Part shown: positions 16,042 through 23,607 of the stretch, in pieces
Numbering within the stretch: the first letter of the stretch is position 1
Layout of the letters: each line of letters begins with the position of its first letter
NCBI RefSeq assembly: GCF_002885955.2
Contig: NZ_POQS01000001.1
Span: forward strand, 723,782 to 768,684
Direction: 5' to 3'
Length of the DNA: 44,903 nucleotides
From: Achromobacter pulmonis
Lineage (GTDB): Bacteria; Pseudomonadota; Gammaproteobacteria; Burkholderiales; Burkholderiaceae_B
Made by a program: the position numbers and the translations under genes
The notes under the pieces: model-generated
The model's input: the letters and a program-made list of their open reading frames with translations, nothing else
What the model was told of the DNA's origin: nothing
Databases searched by the model: none

Positions 16042-16687
16042 GCGCCTATTTTCCCGTCTGCTACTCGTATCCGTCCTGGCGACCGCCAGCGTGGCGCCCG
16101 CCCACGCTCAGACCGCCGCGCCGGCCCAGGGTTCCGCGCCCCGCACCGTGCTGATCCTGGGAGACAGCCTGTCGGCCGAATACGGCATCAAGCGCGGCAC
16201 CGGCTGGGTGCCGCTGCTGTCGGCCCGCCTGTCCGAACAATACCCCAACTATCGCGTCGTCAACGCCAGCATCAGCGGCGACACCACCAGCGGCGGCGTG
16301 GCGCGCCTGCCGGCGCTGCTGCGCCAGCACGAGCCGGCCGTGGTGGTGCTGGAGCTGGGTTCGAACGACGCGCTGCGCGGCCTGTCGCTGTCCATGACCG
16401 AGCAGAACCTGCGCACCATGACGCAGGCGGCGCGCCAGGCCGACGCCCGCGTGCTGATCGTGGGCATGCAGATTCCGCCCAATTACGGGCGCGACTACAC
16501 CCAGCGCTTCGCCCAGGTGTTCCCCACGGTGGCCAAAGACGAAAACGCCCGGCTCGTGCCCTTCCTGATGGAAGGTATTGCAACGAACCGGGCGATGTTC
16601 CAGGCCGACGGCATCCATCCCAACGAGGATGCCCAGGCCAAATTGCTGGACAACGTGTGGCCGACGCTGCGGCCCATGCTCGACTGA
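16040..16687 (+). CDS. tesA: Acyl-CoA thioesterase I / arylesterase / lysophospholipase TesA
   Basis: A 215-residue SGNH hydrolase exported by the signal peptide MRLFSRLLLVSVLATASVAPAHAQ. Block I is LILGDSLSAEYG with Ser43 as nucleophile; block II is the Gly in ASISGDTTSGG; block III is GSNDALRG with the oxyanion Asn; block V is DGIHPNEDA with Asp190 and His193. It hydrolyses thioesters and esters in the periplasm. Length and signal match E. coli TesA. Start ATG 16040 overlaps the divergent ybbA start (16039-16041). The stop lies 4 bases from the convergent ppiD stop. Confidence 0.94.
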   Translation: MRLFSRLLLVSVLATASVAPAHAQTAAPAQGSAPRTVLILGDSLSAEYGIKRGTGWVPLLSARLSEQYPNYRVVNASISGDTTSGGVARLPALLRQHEPAVVVLELGSNDALRGLSLSMTEQNLRTMTQAARQADARVLIVGMQIPPNYGRDYTQRFAQVFPTVAKDENARLVPFLMEGIATNRAMFQADGIHPNEDAQAKLLDNVWPTLRPMLD

Positions 16688-16691
16688 AGCG

Positions 16692-18659
16692 TCAGCCGGC
16701 GGCCTGCTGCTGGTCGCCGCGGATGACTTCGGCGGCGGCCGGCAGCACTTCGACCTTGTACTGCTCACGCAGCATGCGAATCATGGCTTCGCTCTCGGCC
16801 TGGCCCCAGGCGCCGGAGAGCTGCTGCGCGAGGCTGTCCTGGTCGGCCTTGTCGACCTTGCCGGCCTCGACCTTCTCCAGGCGCACCAGCGTGTAGTCGG
16901 CGCCCGACTGCACGCCGGCATAGCCCGGCAGCGTGCCCGCGGGCAGGCGCATGGCGGCTTCGAGGACCGGACGCGGCAGGCCCTTGGGGTCCTGGCGCGA
17001 GACGGTCTGCGGCGCCGAATAGCCTTCCGGCACGGTGGTGGCCGGGCTGGCCTTGTCGGCGGCCAGGGCGGCTTCGCCGGCCTGCTTGGCGGCGGCGGCG
17101 GCGCGCTCGTCGATCAGCCTGGCGCGGATCGAATCGCTGACCTTCTCCAGCGGCGGCACGTGGGCCGGCTGCACCGCGGCCACGCGCACGGCCAGCATGG
17201 TGTCGGGCGAGAGTTCGATCACGCCGGAGTTGTGCTTTTCGCGCAGCACGTCGGGCGAGAACAGCACCTGGCGCACGCGCGGGTTGTCCAGCAGCGCGGC
17301 GTCGGGGCTGTCGGCGGCCGAGCCCGGGCCGGCCTGGTCGGCGGGCAGCAGGCCCTCGCGGGTCACGCCGGAGGCGGTGCGCAGCTTCAGGCCGACGGCG
17401 TCGGCGGCCGGCTGCAGGCTGTCCTGCTGGTCGTAGACCTGCTTGTTCAGCTGGCTGGCCATTTCCGAGAAACGCACCGCGGCGATCTGCTTGCGCACTT
17501 CGCCGGTGATCTGGTCCTTGACCTCGGCCAGCGGCTTGATGGCGGCGGGCTGGATCTCGGTGACCTTGACGATGTGCAGGCCCGACGGGCTTTCGATCAC
17601 GCCCGAGACCTGGTCCTTGGCCTGGCCGAACACGGCCTTCTCCAGCGGGCCGGACAGCATGCCCGGGGCCAGCCAGCCCAGGTCGCCGCCCTTGGCGGCC
17701 GAGCCGGCGTCCTGCGATTCCTTGGCGGCCAGCTCGGCGAAGCGGGCCGGATCGGCGGCGGCCTGGCGGGCCAGGTCCTCGGCCTTGGCGCGGGCGGCCT
17801 TGCGGGCCTCTTCCGAGGCGCCGGGGGCCAGTTCGATCATGATGTGGCTGGCGCGGCGGCGCTCGGGCTTGCCGAAGCGGTTCTTGTTCTGTTCGTAATA
17901 GGCGGTCAGGTCTTCTTCCTTGACCTGCACGCCCTGGGTGGCGGCGGCCTCGTCCAGCACCAGGTACTGCACCTGGACCTGCTCGGGGATCTGCAGCTGC
18001 TGCTTGTTGGCGTCGTACCAGGACTGGATGTCGGCCGGCGTGACGTTGACCTGCGAGCGGAAGTCGGCGGCGGCGAAGCGGCGCAGCTGCACCGTGCGCT
18101 GCTGGGTCAGCGCGGTTTCCAGCGCGGCCACGACCTCGGCCGGCGCACGGGCCGACTGGCCGACCGGTTCGAGCACGCGGGCCACGGCCAGGTCGCGGCG
18201 CAGGCCGGCTTCGAACGAGGTCGGCGACATGCCCTGCGCGGCCAGCACCTGGCGGTAGCGCTCGGGCGAGAAGCGGCCGTTGTCCTGGACTTCGGGAATC
18301 GCGGCGATGGTATTGCGCAGCGTTTCGTCCGACACCGAGAAGCGGTTGTCCATGGCGACATTGGCCAGCAGGCGCTGGTTGATCAGCTGGTTCAGCAGGT
18401 TTTCGCGCAGCGCCGGCGTGTCGATCACGGCCGGGTCGAACTGCGTGCCCAGGCGCTGGCGCAGCTGTTCGAGCTGGTTGCGGTGCGCCTGGTCGAACTC
18501 GGCGCGCGAAACCGGTTGCCCGGCGACCGTGGCCAGTTCGGGCTCGGCCCGCATGAAACTCTCATAGCCTTGAATCCCGACCAGGAAAAAGGACGGCACG
18601 ATCAGAAGCAGCAGGATGAACTGCATCCAGCGCCGATGGCTGCGAATAAATTCGAACAT
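16692..18659 (-). CDS. ppiD: Periplasmic folding chaperone / peptidyl-prolyl isomerase PpiD
   Basis: A 655-residue SurA-like protein anchored by one N-terminal membrane helix (WMQFILLLLIVPSFFLVGI, near residues 12-30), the PpiD layout. A SurA_N-type domain spans about 40-240. The PpiC rotamase domain is near 255-360, with RRASHIMIE at its start and GGDLGWLAPGML then SPSGLHIVKV at its end. A long C-terminal region follows. It assists folding of proteins leaving the Sec translocon. ATG 18659 was chosen because it gives the family start MFEFIRSHRRW; an ATG 45 bases upstream would put odd residues ahead. The upstream leader carries an unexpected terminator. Confidence 0.93.
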   Translation of the reverse strand: MFEFIRSHRRWMQFILLLLIVPSFFLVGIQGYESFMRAEPELATVAGQPVSRAEFDQAHRNQLEQLRQRLGTQFDPAVIDTPALRENLLNQLINQRLLANVAMDNRFSVSDETLRNTIAAIPEVQDNGRFSPERYRQVLAAQGMSPTSFEAGLRRDLAVARVLEPVGQSARAPAEVVAALETALTQQRTVQLRRFAAADFRSQVNVTPADIQSWYDANKQQLQIPEQVQVQYLVLDEAAATQGVQVKEEDLTAYYEQNKNRFGKPERRRASHIMIELAPGASEEARKAARAKAEDLARQAAADPARFAELAAKESQDAGSAAKGGDLGWLAPGMLSGPLEKAVFGQAKDQVSGVIESPSGLHIVKVTEIQPAAIKPLAEVKDQITGEVRKQIAAVRFSEMASQLNKQVYDQQDSLQPAADAVGLKLRTASGVTREGLLPADQAGPGSAADSPDAALLDNPRVRQVLFSPDVLREKHNSGVIELSPDTMLAVRVAAVQPAHVPPLEKVSDSIRARLIDERAAAAAKQAGEAALAADKASPATTVPEGYSAPQTVSRQDPKGLPRPVLEAAMRLPAGTLPGYAGVQSGADYTLVRLEKVEAGKVDKADQDSLAQQLSGAWGQAESEAMIRMLREQYKVEVLPAAAEVIRGDQQQAAG

Positions 18660-18677
18660 GGAATCCCTGTTGCCGCG

Positions 18678-18698
18678 CTCCGGGGTATCCACCCGGAG
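18678..18698. repeat. Hairpin CTCCGGG / CCCGGAG in the ppiD leader
   Basis: Exact 7-bp arms (18678-18684 and 18692-18698) lie between the intrinsic terminator and the ppiD start codon on the minus strand. It would fold in the leader RNA about 20 bases before the ATG and could mask or organise the ribosome site. Confidence 0.45.
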
Positions 18699-18713
18699 CC
18701 GCACGAAAACGCA

Positions 18714-18739
18714 TAAAAAAGGGCGAACCCGATTCGCCC
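18714..18739 (-). terminator. Intrinsic terminator upstream of ppiD (no obvious gene to end)
   Basis: On the minus strand the order is GGGCGAA, loop TCGGG, TTCGCCC, then a run of six T: a perfect 7-bp stem with a proper U tract. No minus-strand gene lies to its right, because the M20 peptidase is on the plus strand. It therefore either ends a short leader RNA or small RNA, or is left over from a gene that once preceded ppiD. Confidence 0.75.
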
Positions 18740-18776
18740 CATTCCCATACCGGTCACTACCGGGTCAGCGGGCGGA

Positions 18777-18787
18777 TTTTAGCATTT
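18777..18787 (-). promoter_or_regulatory. Candidate extended -10 promoter TGC-TAAAAT for the ppiD leader
   Basis: Reading the minus strand, TGCTAAAAT has the extended -10 form TG-N-TAAAAT. It lies about 40-50 bases before the terminator hairpin and some 115 bases before the ppiD ATG. A -35 box is not obvious, as allowed for extended -10 promoters. Confidence 0.45.
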
Positions 18788-18930
18788 CTCATTCGCCGGG
18801 TGAGCCGGGCGAAACCCGGCCCTCGCCCGCATGGATCGCATCCGCCGTCAACCCGGGGAATCACTATTTCCGCCGCCTGCGGCCCCTCGTATCGTGGCCG
18901 GGTCCTTCCACCCGCAAAGAGGTCGCCCCG

Positions 18931-20223
18931 ATGCCGTTTTCCGCCCCCCGCCTGCCCGTTCTGCGCGCCTGCGTCGCGCTCGCCCTGCTCGGCGGCGCCC
19001 ACGCGGCGCTGGCCGCCCCGGTCGCCGCCGTGCACGAAGCCGCCCAGGCGCAGCGCCAGGGCATGCTGGACACCATGCGCGATCTGGTCGGGATCGAATC
19101 CGGCAGCAAGGACGTCGAAGGCGTGGAGCGCATCGCCGAACTGATCCGCGACCGCCTCAAGGCCCTCGGCGGCAAAGCCGAGATCCTGCCGGCCACCGAC
19201 GTGTTCCGGCTGGACGACACGCCCGAGAAGGTCGGCCCCATGGTGCATGCCGAATTCAAGGGCAAGGGCGACAGGAAGATCATGCTGATCGCCCACATGG
19301 ACACCGTCTACCGCAACGGCATGCTGAAGGACCAGCCCTTTCGGATCGACGGCGACAAGGCCTACGGACTGGGCATCGCCGACGACAAGCACGGCGTGGC
19401 CATGATCCTGCACACCATCGCCCTGCTGCAGAAGCTGGGTTTCGACGATTTCGGCACCCTGACCGTGCTGATCAACGGCGACGAGGAAATCAGCTCGCCC
19501 GGGGCGCGCAGCACCATCACCCGCCTGGGCGCCGAGCAGGACGCCGTGTTCTCGTTCGAGGGCGGCGGCGCCGAGCCGCGCCTGACGCTGGCCACCAGCG
19601 GCATCGGCGCGGCCTACCTCACGGTGCAGGGCAAGACCTCGCACGCCGGCTCGCGCCCCGAAGGCGGCGTCAACGCGCTCTACGAACTGGCGCACCAGGT
19701 GCTGCAGCTGGACGACCTGTCCAAGCCCGAGGCGGGGCTGAAGCTGAACTGGACCGTGGCCCAGGCCGGCACAAACCGCAACGTCATTCCGGGCCAGGCC
19801 ACCGCCCAGGCCGACGCCCGCGCGCTGCGCGTCTCCGACTTCGACGCGCTGTCGCGCAGCCTGGAGGAAGGCATCAAGAACAAGCTGCTGCCCGATTCCA
19901 AGGTCAGCGTGAAATTCGAAATCCGCCGCCCGCCGCTGGAGGCCACGCCCGCCTCGCGCGCGCTGGCCCGCCACGGCGTGGAGATCTATAAGGAACTGGA
20001 CCTGCCGCTGAAGGTGGTGGACCGCGCCAGCGGCGGCGGCACCGACGCGGCCTTCGCGGCGCTCAAGGCGCGCGGGCCGGTGATCGAGGGCATGGGCCTG
20101 TCCGGCTTCGGCGCGCATTCCAACGACGCCGAATACATCCGCATCGACAGCATCGTGCCGCGCCTGTACTTGGCCGCGCGCATGATCATGGACGTGTCGC
20201 AGGGCAAGGCGCCCATGAAGTAG
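18931..20223 (+). CDS. M20 family metallopeptidase, carboxypeptidase G2-like
   Basis: A 430-residue exported zinc carboxypeptidase related to glutamate carboxypeptidase (CPG2). The signal peptide covers roughly residues 1-28. Metal and catalytic residues are visible: His122 and Asp124 in IAHMDTVY, Asp151 in GIADDKHG, Glu185/Glu186 in NGDEEISSPG, a Glu in SFEGGG and the final His in GFGAHSNDAEY. The dimerisation domain sits between (KTSHAGSRPEGGVNAL). Such enzymes release C-terminal glutamate from folates and peptides. ATG 18931 has AGAGG 8 bases upstream. ugpQ follows after 46 bp on the same strand. Confidence 0.9.
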   Translation: MPFSAPRLPVLRACVALALLGGAHAALAAPVAAVHEAAQAQRQGMLDTMRDLVGIESGSKDVEGVERIAELIRDRLKALGGKAEILPATDVFRLDDTPEKVGPMVHAEFKGKGDRKIMLIAHMDTVYRNGMLKDQPFRIDGDKAYGLGIADDKHGVAMILHTIALLQKLGFDDFGTLTVLINGDEEISSPGARSTITRLGAEQDAVFSFEGGGAEPRLTLATSGIGAAYLTVQGKTSHAGSRPEGGVNALYELAHQVLQLDDLSKPEAGLKLNWTVAQAGTNRNVIPGQATAQADARALRVSDFDALSRSLEEGIKNKLLPDSKVSVKFEIRRPPLEATPASRALARHGVEIYKELDLPLKVVDRASGGGTDAAFAALKARGPVIEGMGLSGFGAHSNDAEYIRIDSIVPRLYLAARMIMDVSQGKAPMK

Positions 20224-20231
20224 GAGTATCC

Positions 20232-20262
20232 TTGCAATCCTGTCCCAAGAACCTGATTGCAA
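20232..20262. repeat. Inverted repeat TTGCAATC-N15-GATTGCAA before ugpQ
   Basis: Perfect 8-bp arms (20232-20239, 20255-20262) with a 15-base spacer fill the gap between the M20 gene and ugpQ. The ugpQ ATG follows after ACACCTCC, which has no Shine-Dalgarno character, so the hairpin may affect ugpQ translation. Confidence 0.45.
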
Positions 20263-20269
20263 CACCTCC

Positions 20270-21019
20270 ATGAGCGCAACATTACCCTCCTGGCCCTATT
20301 CCCGCTACATCGCCCACCGCGGCGGCGGCCGGCTGGCCCCGGAGAACACGCTGGCCGCGATGCGCGTCGGCGCCGAACACGGCTTCACCATGTTCGAATA
20401 CGACGTCAAGCTCAGCCGCGACAACGTGCTGGTGCTGATGCACGACGACAAGGTCGACCGCACCTCCAACGGCGCCGGCCCGGCCGCGGACAAGACCTAC
20501 GCGGAACTGGCGCAACTGGACTTCGGCAGCTGGCATTCGGCCGCCTACGCCGGCGAGCCGCTGCCCACTTTCGCCGCCGTGGCCCGCTACACCCTGGCCA
20601 ACGGCATCGCCAGCAATGTCGAAATCAAGCCCTGTCCCGGCCGCGAGGCCGAGACCGGCCGCGCCGTGGCGCTGGCCGTCCGCCAGTTGTGGCAGGGCGC
20701 GGCCCCCCTGCCCCTGCTGTCCTCGTTCGCTGAAGAAGCGCTGGCGGCCGCGCGCGAGGCCGCACCGGAAGTGCCGCGCGCGCTCCTGGTGGAAAAAGTC
20801 CCCGCCGACTGGCGCGAGCGCCTGGCCAAGTACGAATGCGTGGCGCTGAACATCAACCAGAAAGACGCCACCCGCGAACTGATCGACGCCGTGCACGCCG
20901 CCGGCTACCGCATCGCGGCCTGGACCGTCAACGACCCGGAACGCGCGCGCCTGCTGCTCGACTGGGGCATCGACGGCATTTTCACCGACGAGCTGGCCGC
21001 CATCCGGCCCGCCGCCTGA
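20270..21019 (+). CDS. ugpQ: Glycerophosphodiester phosphodiesterase UgpQ
   Basis: A 249-residue cytoplasmic GDPD that splits deacylated phospholipids into glycerol 3-phosphate and an alcohol. The family start is AHRGGGRLAPENTLAAM (catalytic His and metal Glu), followed by FEYDVKLSRDNVLVLMHDD with the next metal ligands, and VEIKP near residue 120. The C-terminal WTVNDPERA and GIDGIFTDE close the TIM barrel. No signal peptide, as for UgpQ and unlike GlpQ. The start ATG 20270 gives the standard length but lacks a Shine-Dalgarno match. rlmJ follows 11 bases later, so the two are probably cotranscribed. Confidence 0.94.
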   Translation: MSATLPSWPYSRYIAHRGGGRLAPENTLAAMRVGAEHGFTMFEYDVKLSRDNVLVLMHDDKVDRTSNGAGPAADKTYAELAQLDFGSWHSAAYAGEPLPTFAAVARYTLANGIASNVEIKPCPGREAETGRAVALAVRQLWQGAAPLPLLSSFAEEALAAAREAAPEVPRALLVEKVPADWRERLAKYECVALNINQKDATRELIDAVHAAGYRIAAWTVNDPERARLLLDWGIDGIFTDELAAIRPAA

Positions 21020-21030
21020 GGCACCGCGCC

Positions 21031-21921
21031 GTGTTCAGCTACCGCCACGCCTTCCACGCCGGCAACCATGCCGACGTGCTCAAGCACGCCATCCTGATCC
21101 ACACGCTGGATTACTTCAACCGCAAGGACGCGCCCTACTGGGTGGTCGACACCCATGCCGGCGCCGGGCTCTACAGCCTGGACAGCGACTGGGCCGCCAA
21201 GACCTCGGAGTTCGCCGACGGCATCGGCCGCCTGTGGGAAGCGCCGGACCTGCCGCCCATCCTGGCCGACTATGTGGCCCGCATCCGCGCCTACAACACC
21301 AACGGCCGCCTCAAGCGCTATCCCGGCTCGCCGTGGCTGGCGCTGGACGCCATGCGCCCGTCGGACCGGCTGCGGCTGTTCGAGATGCATCCCACCGAAA
21401 TCGACACGCTGGTCTCCAACTTGGAGCACCAGGGCCGCACCGCCCAGCGCCAGACCACGATCTACGGCGACGACGGCTTCGAGGGCGTGAAGGCGCTGCT
21501 GCCGCCGCCCACGCGCCGCGGCATGGTGCTGATCGACCCTTCGTACGAAGACAAGAACGACTACCGCCGCACGCTCATTACCGTCAAGGAATGCATCAAG
21601 CGCTTCGCCACCGGCACCATCGCCGTCTGGTATCCGCTGGTGCAGCGCCGCGAGGCCGGCGAGATGGCGCGCCACCTGGAAAACCTCAAGGTCAAGAGCT
21701 GGCTGCACGCCACGCTGACCGTCAAGAAAGCCGCCATCGACGGCTACGGCCTGCACGGCAGCGGCATGTTCCTGATCAATCCGCCCTGGACCCTGCACGA
21801 CGCGCTCAAGCCCGCCATGCCTTACCTCGCGCGCACGCTGGGGCAGGACGAACGCGCCGGGTTCACGCTGCAGTTCCGGGAAAATCCCTTCCCCGCGCCG
21901 AAAAAACACTCGGACGAATAA
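21031..21921 (+). CDS. rlmJ: 23S rRNA (adenine-2030-N6)-methyltransferase RlmJ
   Basis: A 296-residue methyltransferase modifying A2030 of 23S rRNA. A GTG start at 21031 gives the conserved N-terminus MFSYRHAFHAGNHADVLKH, which settles the start although the frame is open upstream. SAM-binding and catalytic regions are VVDTHAGAGLY near residue 43 and LIDPSYED near 167; the latter is the N6-methyltransferase motif IV, here D-P-S-Y instead of the common D-P-P-Y. The C-terminal GSGMFLINPPWTL is typical. It is likely translated with ugpQ. A strong hairpin follows the stop. Confidence 0.94.
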   Translation: MFSYRHAFHAGNHADVLKHAILIHTLDYFNRKDAPYWVVDTHAGAGLYSLDSDWAAKTSEFADGIGRLWEAPDLPPILADYVARIRAYNTNGRLKRYPGSPWLALDAMRPSDRLRLFEMHPTEIDTLVSNLEHQGRTAQRQTTIYGDDGFEGVKALLPPPTRRGMVLIDPSYEDKNDYRRTLITVKECIKRFATGTIAVWYPLVQRREAGEMARHLENLKVKSWLHATLTVKKAAIDGYGLHGSGMFLINPPWTLHDALKPAMPYLARTLGQDERAGFTLQFRENPFPAPKKHSDE

Positions 21922-21927
21922 GGCGCT

Positions 21928-21956
21928 TCCCGCGTCGCAGGCGCTGCGGCGCGGGA
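21928..21956. terminator. Bidirectional hairpin between rlmJ and the flavoprotein gene
   Basis: TCCCGCGTCGCAG and CTGCGGCGCGGGA pair over 13 positions with a single G-U-type mismatch around a 3-base loop, starting 7 bases after the rlmJ stop and ending 9 bases before the convergent gene's stop. No T tract is present, so termination would rely on the very stable stem or on Rho. Confidence 0.6.
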
Positions 21957-21965
21957 CGCCCGCCC

Positions 21966-23402
21966 TCAAACCACCTCGTCTTCCGTCGCTTCCGGCCGCA
22001 ACGCCTCGCGCGCCAGCGCCAGCTTGGCCGCGGCGTCGCGCAGCGCCGTGCGCAGGCCCTCTTCGATCACCGGGTGGTAGAACGGCATCTCCAGCATGCG
22101 CGCCACGGTCAATTCCTGCTGCACGGCCCAGGCCAGCAGGTGGCCGATGTGCTCGGCGCTGGGGCCCACCATCTCCGCGCCCAGAAAGCGGCCGGTTTCG
22201 ATATCGGCGTACACGTGCAGCAGGCCGCGGTTCTTCAGCATGACGCGCGAGCGGCCCTGGTCGCCGAAATCCACCTCGCCGATCACATAGGTGCCCGGGA
22301 TCAGCCGCGCGTGGCCCTTGCCGGCCACCGCGATCTGCGGGTCCGAGAACACCACCGCCAGCGGCGCGCGGCGCAGGCCGGGACGGACGTCCGGATGGCG
22401 CGCCGCGTTTTCGCCGGCGATGCGGCCTTCGTCGGCCGCCTCGTGCAAGAGCGGCGCGTCGGCGTTGGCGTCGCCCGCGATGAAGATGGCGCTGTCGCCG
22501 GCCTGCATGGTTTCGCGGTCGAAGACCGGCACGCCCTGCGCGTTCAGCGCCAGCGAGGTGTGCTCCAGGCCCAGCCCGTCCAGGTTGGCGCGGCGGCCGG
22601 TGGCGACCAGGGCGTAATCGAAGCGCTCGGTGCGCTCACTGTTGTCCAGCGCCACGTAGCGCACTTCGACCTCGTCGCCCACGCGGGTCGTCTCCAGCAC
22701 GCGCGCGTCCGGGTCCAGGTAGAACTCGCCCTGGAAGATCTTGCGCGCCGCCTGGCGGACCTGCGGGTCGCTGATGCCGGCCAGGCTGCCGCTGACCCCG
22801 AAGACGCGCACGGTCACGCCCAGCCGGGCCAGGGCCTGGCCCAGCTCCAGGCCGATCACGCCGGGACCGAACACCGCCACGCGGCGCGGCAGGTCGTTCC
22901 AAGCGAACACCTCGTCGTTGACCACCAGCCGGTCTCCCAGCGCGCGGAAAGGCGGCGGCACCGAGGGGCGCGAGCCGGTGGCGATGACGATGCTGGCGGC
23001 CTGCACCTCGGTGTGCTCGTCCACGTGCAGCACCGTATCCGACACGAAGCGGGCATAGCCGCGCAGCTTGTCCTCGGCGGGGATGTTCTCCACGCCTTCG
23101 AGCACGAAACCGACGAAGCGGTCGCGTTCGCGCTTGACGCGGTCCATGACCGCCGCGCCGTCGACGCTGATCTTGCCGTTCACGCGCACGCCGAACGCAT
23201 CCGTGTGGGCGGCGCTGTGGGCCGCTTCGGCCGCGGCGATCAGCAGCTTGGACGGCATGCAGCCCACGCGGGCGCAGGTGGTGCCATAGGGGCCGCCCTC
23301 GATCAGCAGCGCTCGCTTGCCCGCGGCTTTCGCCGCGCGGTAGGCGGCCAGGCCGGCGGTGCCGGCGCCGATGATGGCGATGTCGGTGTGCAGAGTCTTC
23401 AT
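21966..23402 (-). CDS. Lipoamide-dehydrogenase-like class I flavoprotein disulfide reductase
   Basis: A 478-residue FAD enzyme. The FAD loop is IIGAGTAGLAA at 10-20. The redox pair is Cys43 and Cys48 in GTTCARVGCMPSK, where normal E3 enzymes read GGTCLNVGCIPSK. The NAD(P) loop is FGPGVIGLELGQALA near 180; the second FAD motif is IFIAGDANAD near 305. The C-terminal base region is FYHPVIEEGLR, keeping His and Glu but not the HPT of true E3. No dehydrogenase-complex genes are nearby; instead the gene upstream encodes a peroxiredoxin-glutaredoxin fusion on the same strand, so it may reduce another disulfide. GGAGA precedes ATG 23402 by 8 bases. Confidence 0.85.
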   Translation of the reverse strand: MKTLHTDIAIIGAGTAGLAAYRAAKAAGKRALLIEGGPYGTTCARVGCMPSKLLIAAAEAAHSAAHTDAFGVRVNGKISVDGAAVMDRVKRERDRFVGFVLEGVENIPAEDKLRGYARFVSDTVLHVDEHTEVQAASIVIATGSRPSVPPPFRALGDRLVVNDEVFAWNDLPRRVAVFGPGVIGLELGQALARLGVTVRVFGVSGSLAGISDPQVRQAARKIFQGEFYLDPDARVLETTRVGDEVEVRYVALDNSERTERFDYALVATGRRANLDGLGLEHTSLALNAQGVPVFDRETMQAGDSAIFIAGDANADAPLLHEAADEGRIAGENAARHPDVRPGLRRAPLAVVFSDPQIAVAGKGHARLIPGTYVIGEVDFGDQGRSRVMLKNRGLLHVYADIETGRFLGAEMVGPSAEHIGHLLAWAVQQELTVARMLEMPFYHPVIEEGLRTALRDAAAKLALAREALRPEATEDEVV

Positions 23403-23607
23403 GTCTTGGGGTCTCCCTGTATGGCGTGGGGCAGGATTTGCAAGGCGTATTCCGCCTTGTTGCGCAGCCTGAGGACGAACGCCGTCCCGCGGCGCCCGGA
23501 CGGGGCCGCACCAAGATGCGCAACGAGGGAAATTCGCGGAAGATGCCGGGCCGCGGCGGGCGGCCCGGCCGGCGGACCGGGACGTACGCCCCGGCCCCGG
23601 CAGGCGC

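Noticed and set aside
18660..18930. tRNA gene left between ppiD and the M20 gene
   Set aside because: No cloverleaf, no GTTCGAATC-type T-loop and no acceptor pairing could be found on either strand; only the terminator hairpin is real.
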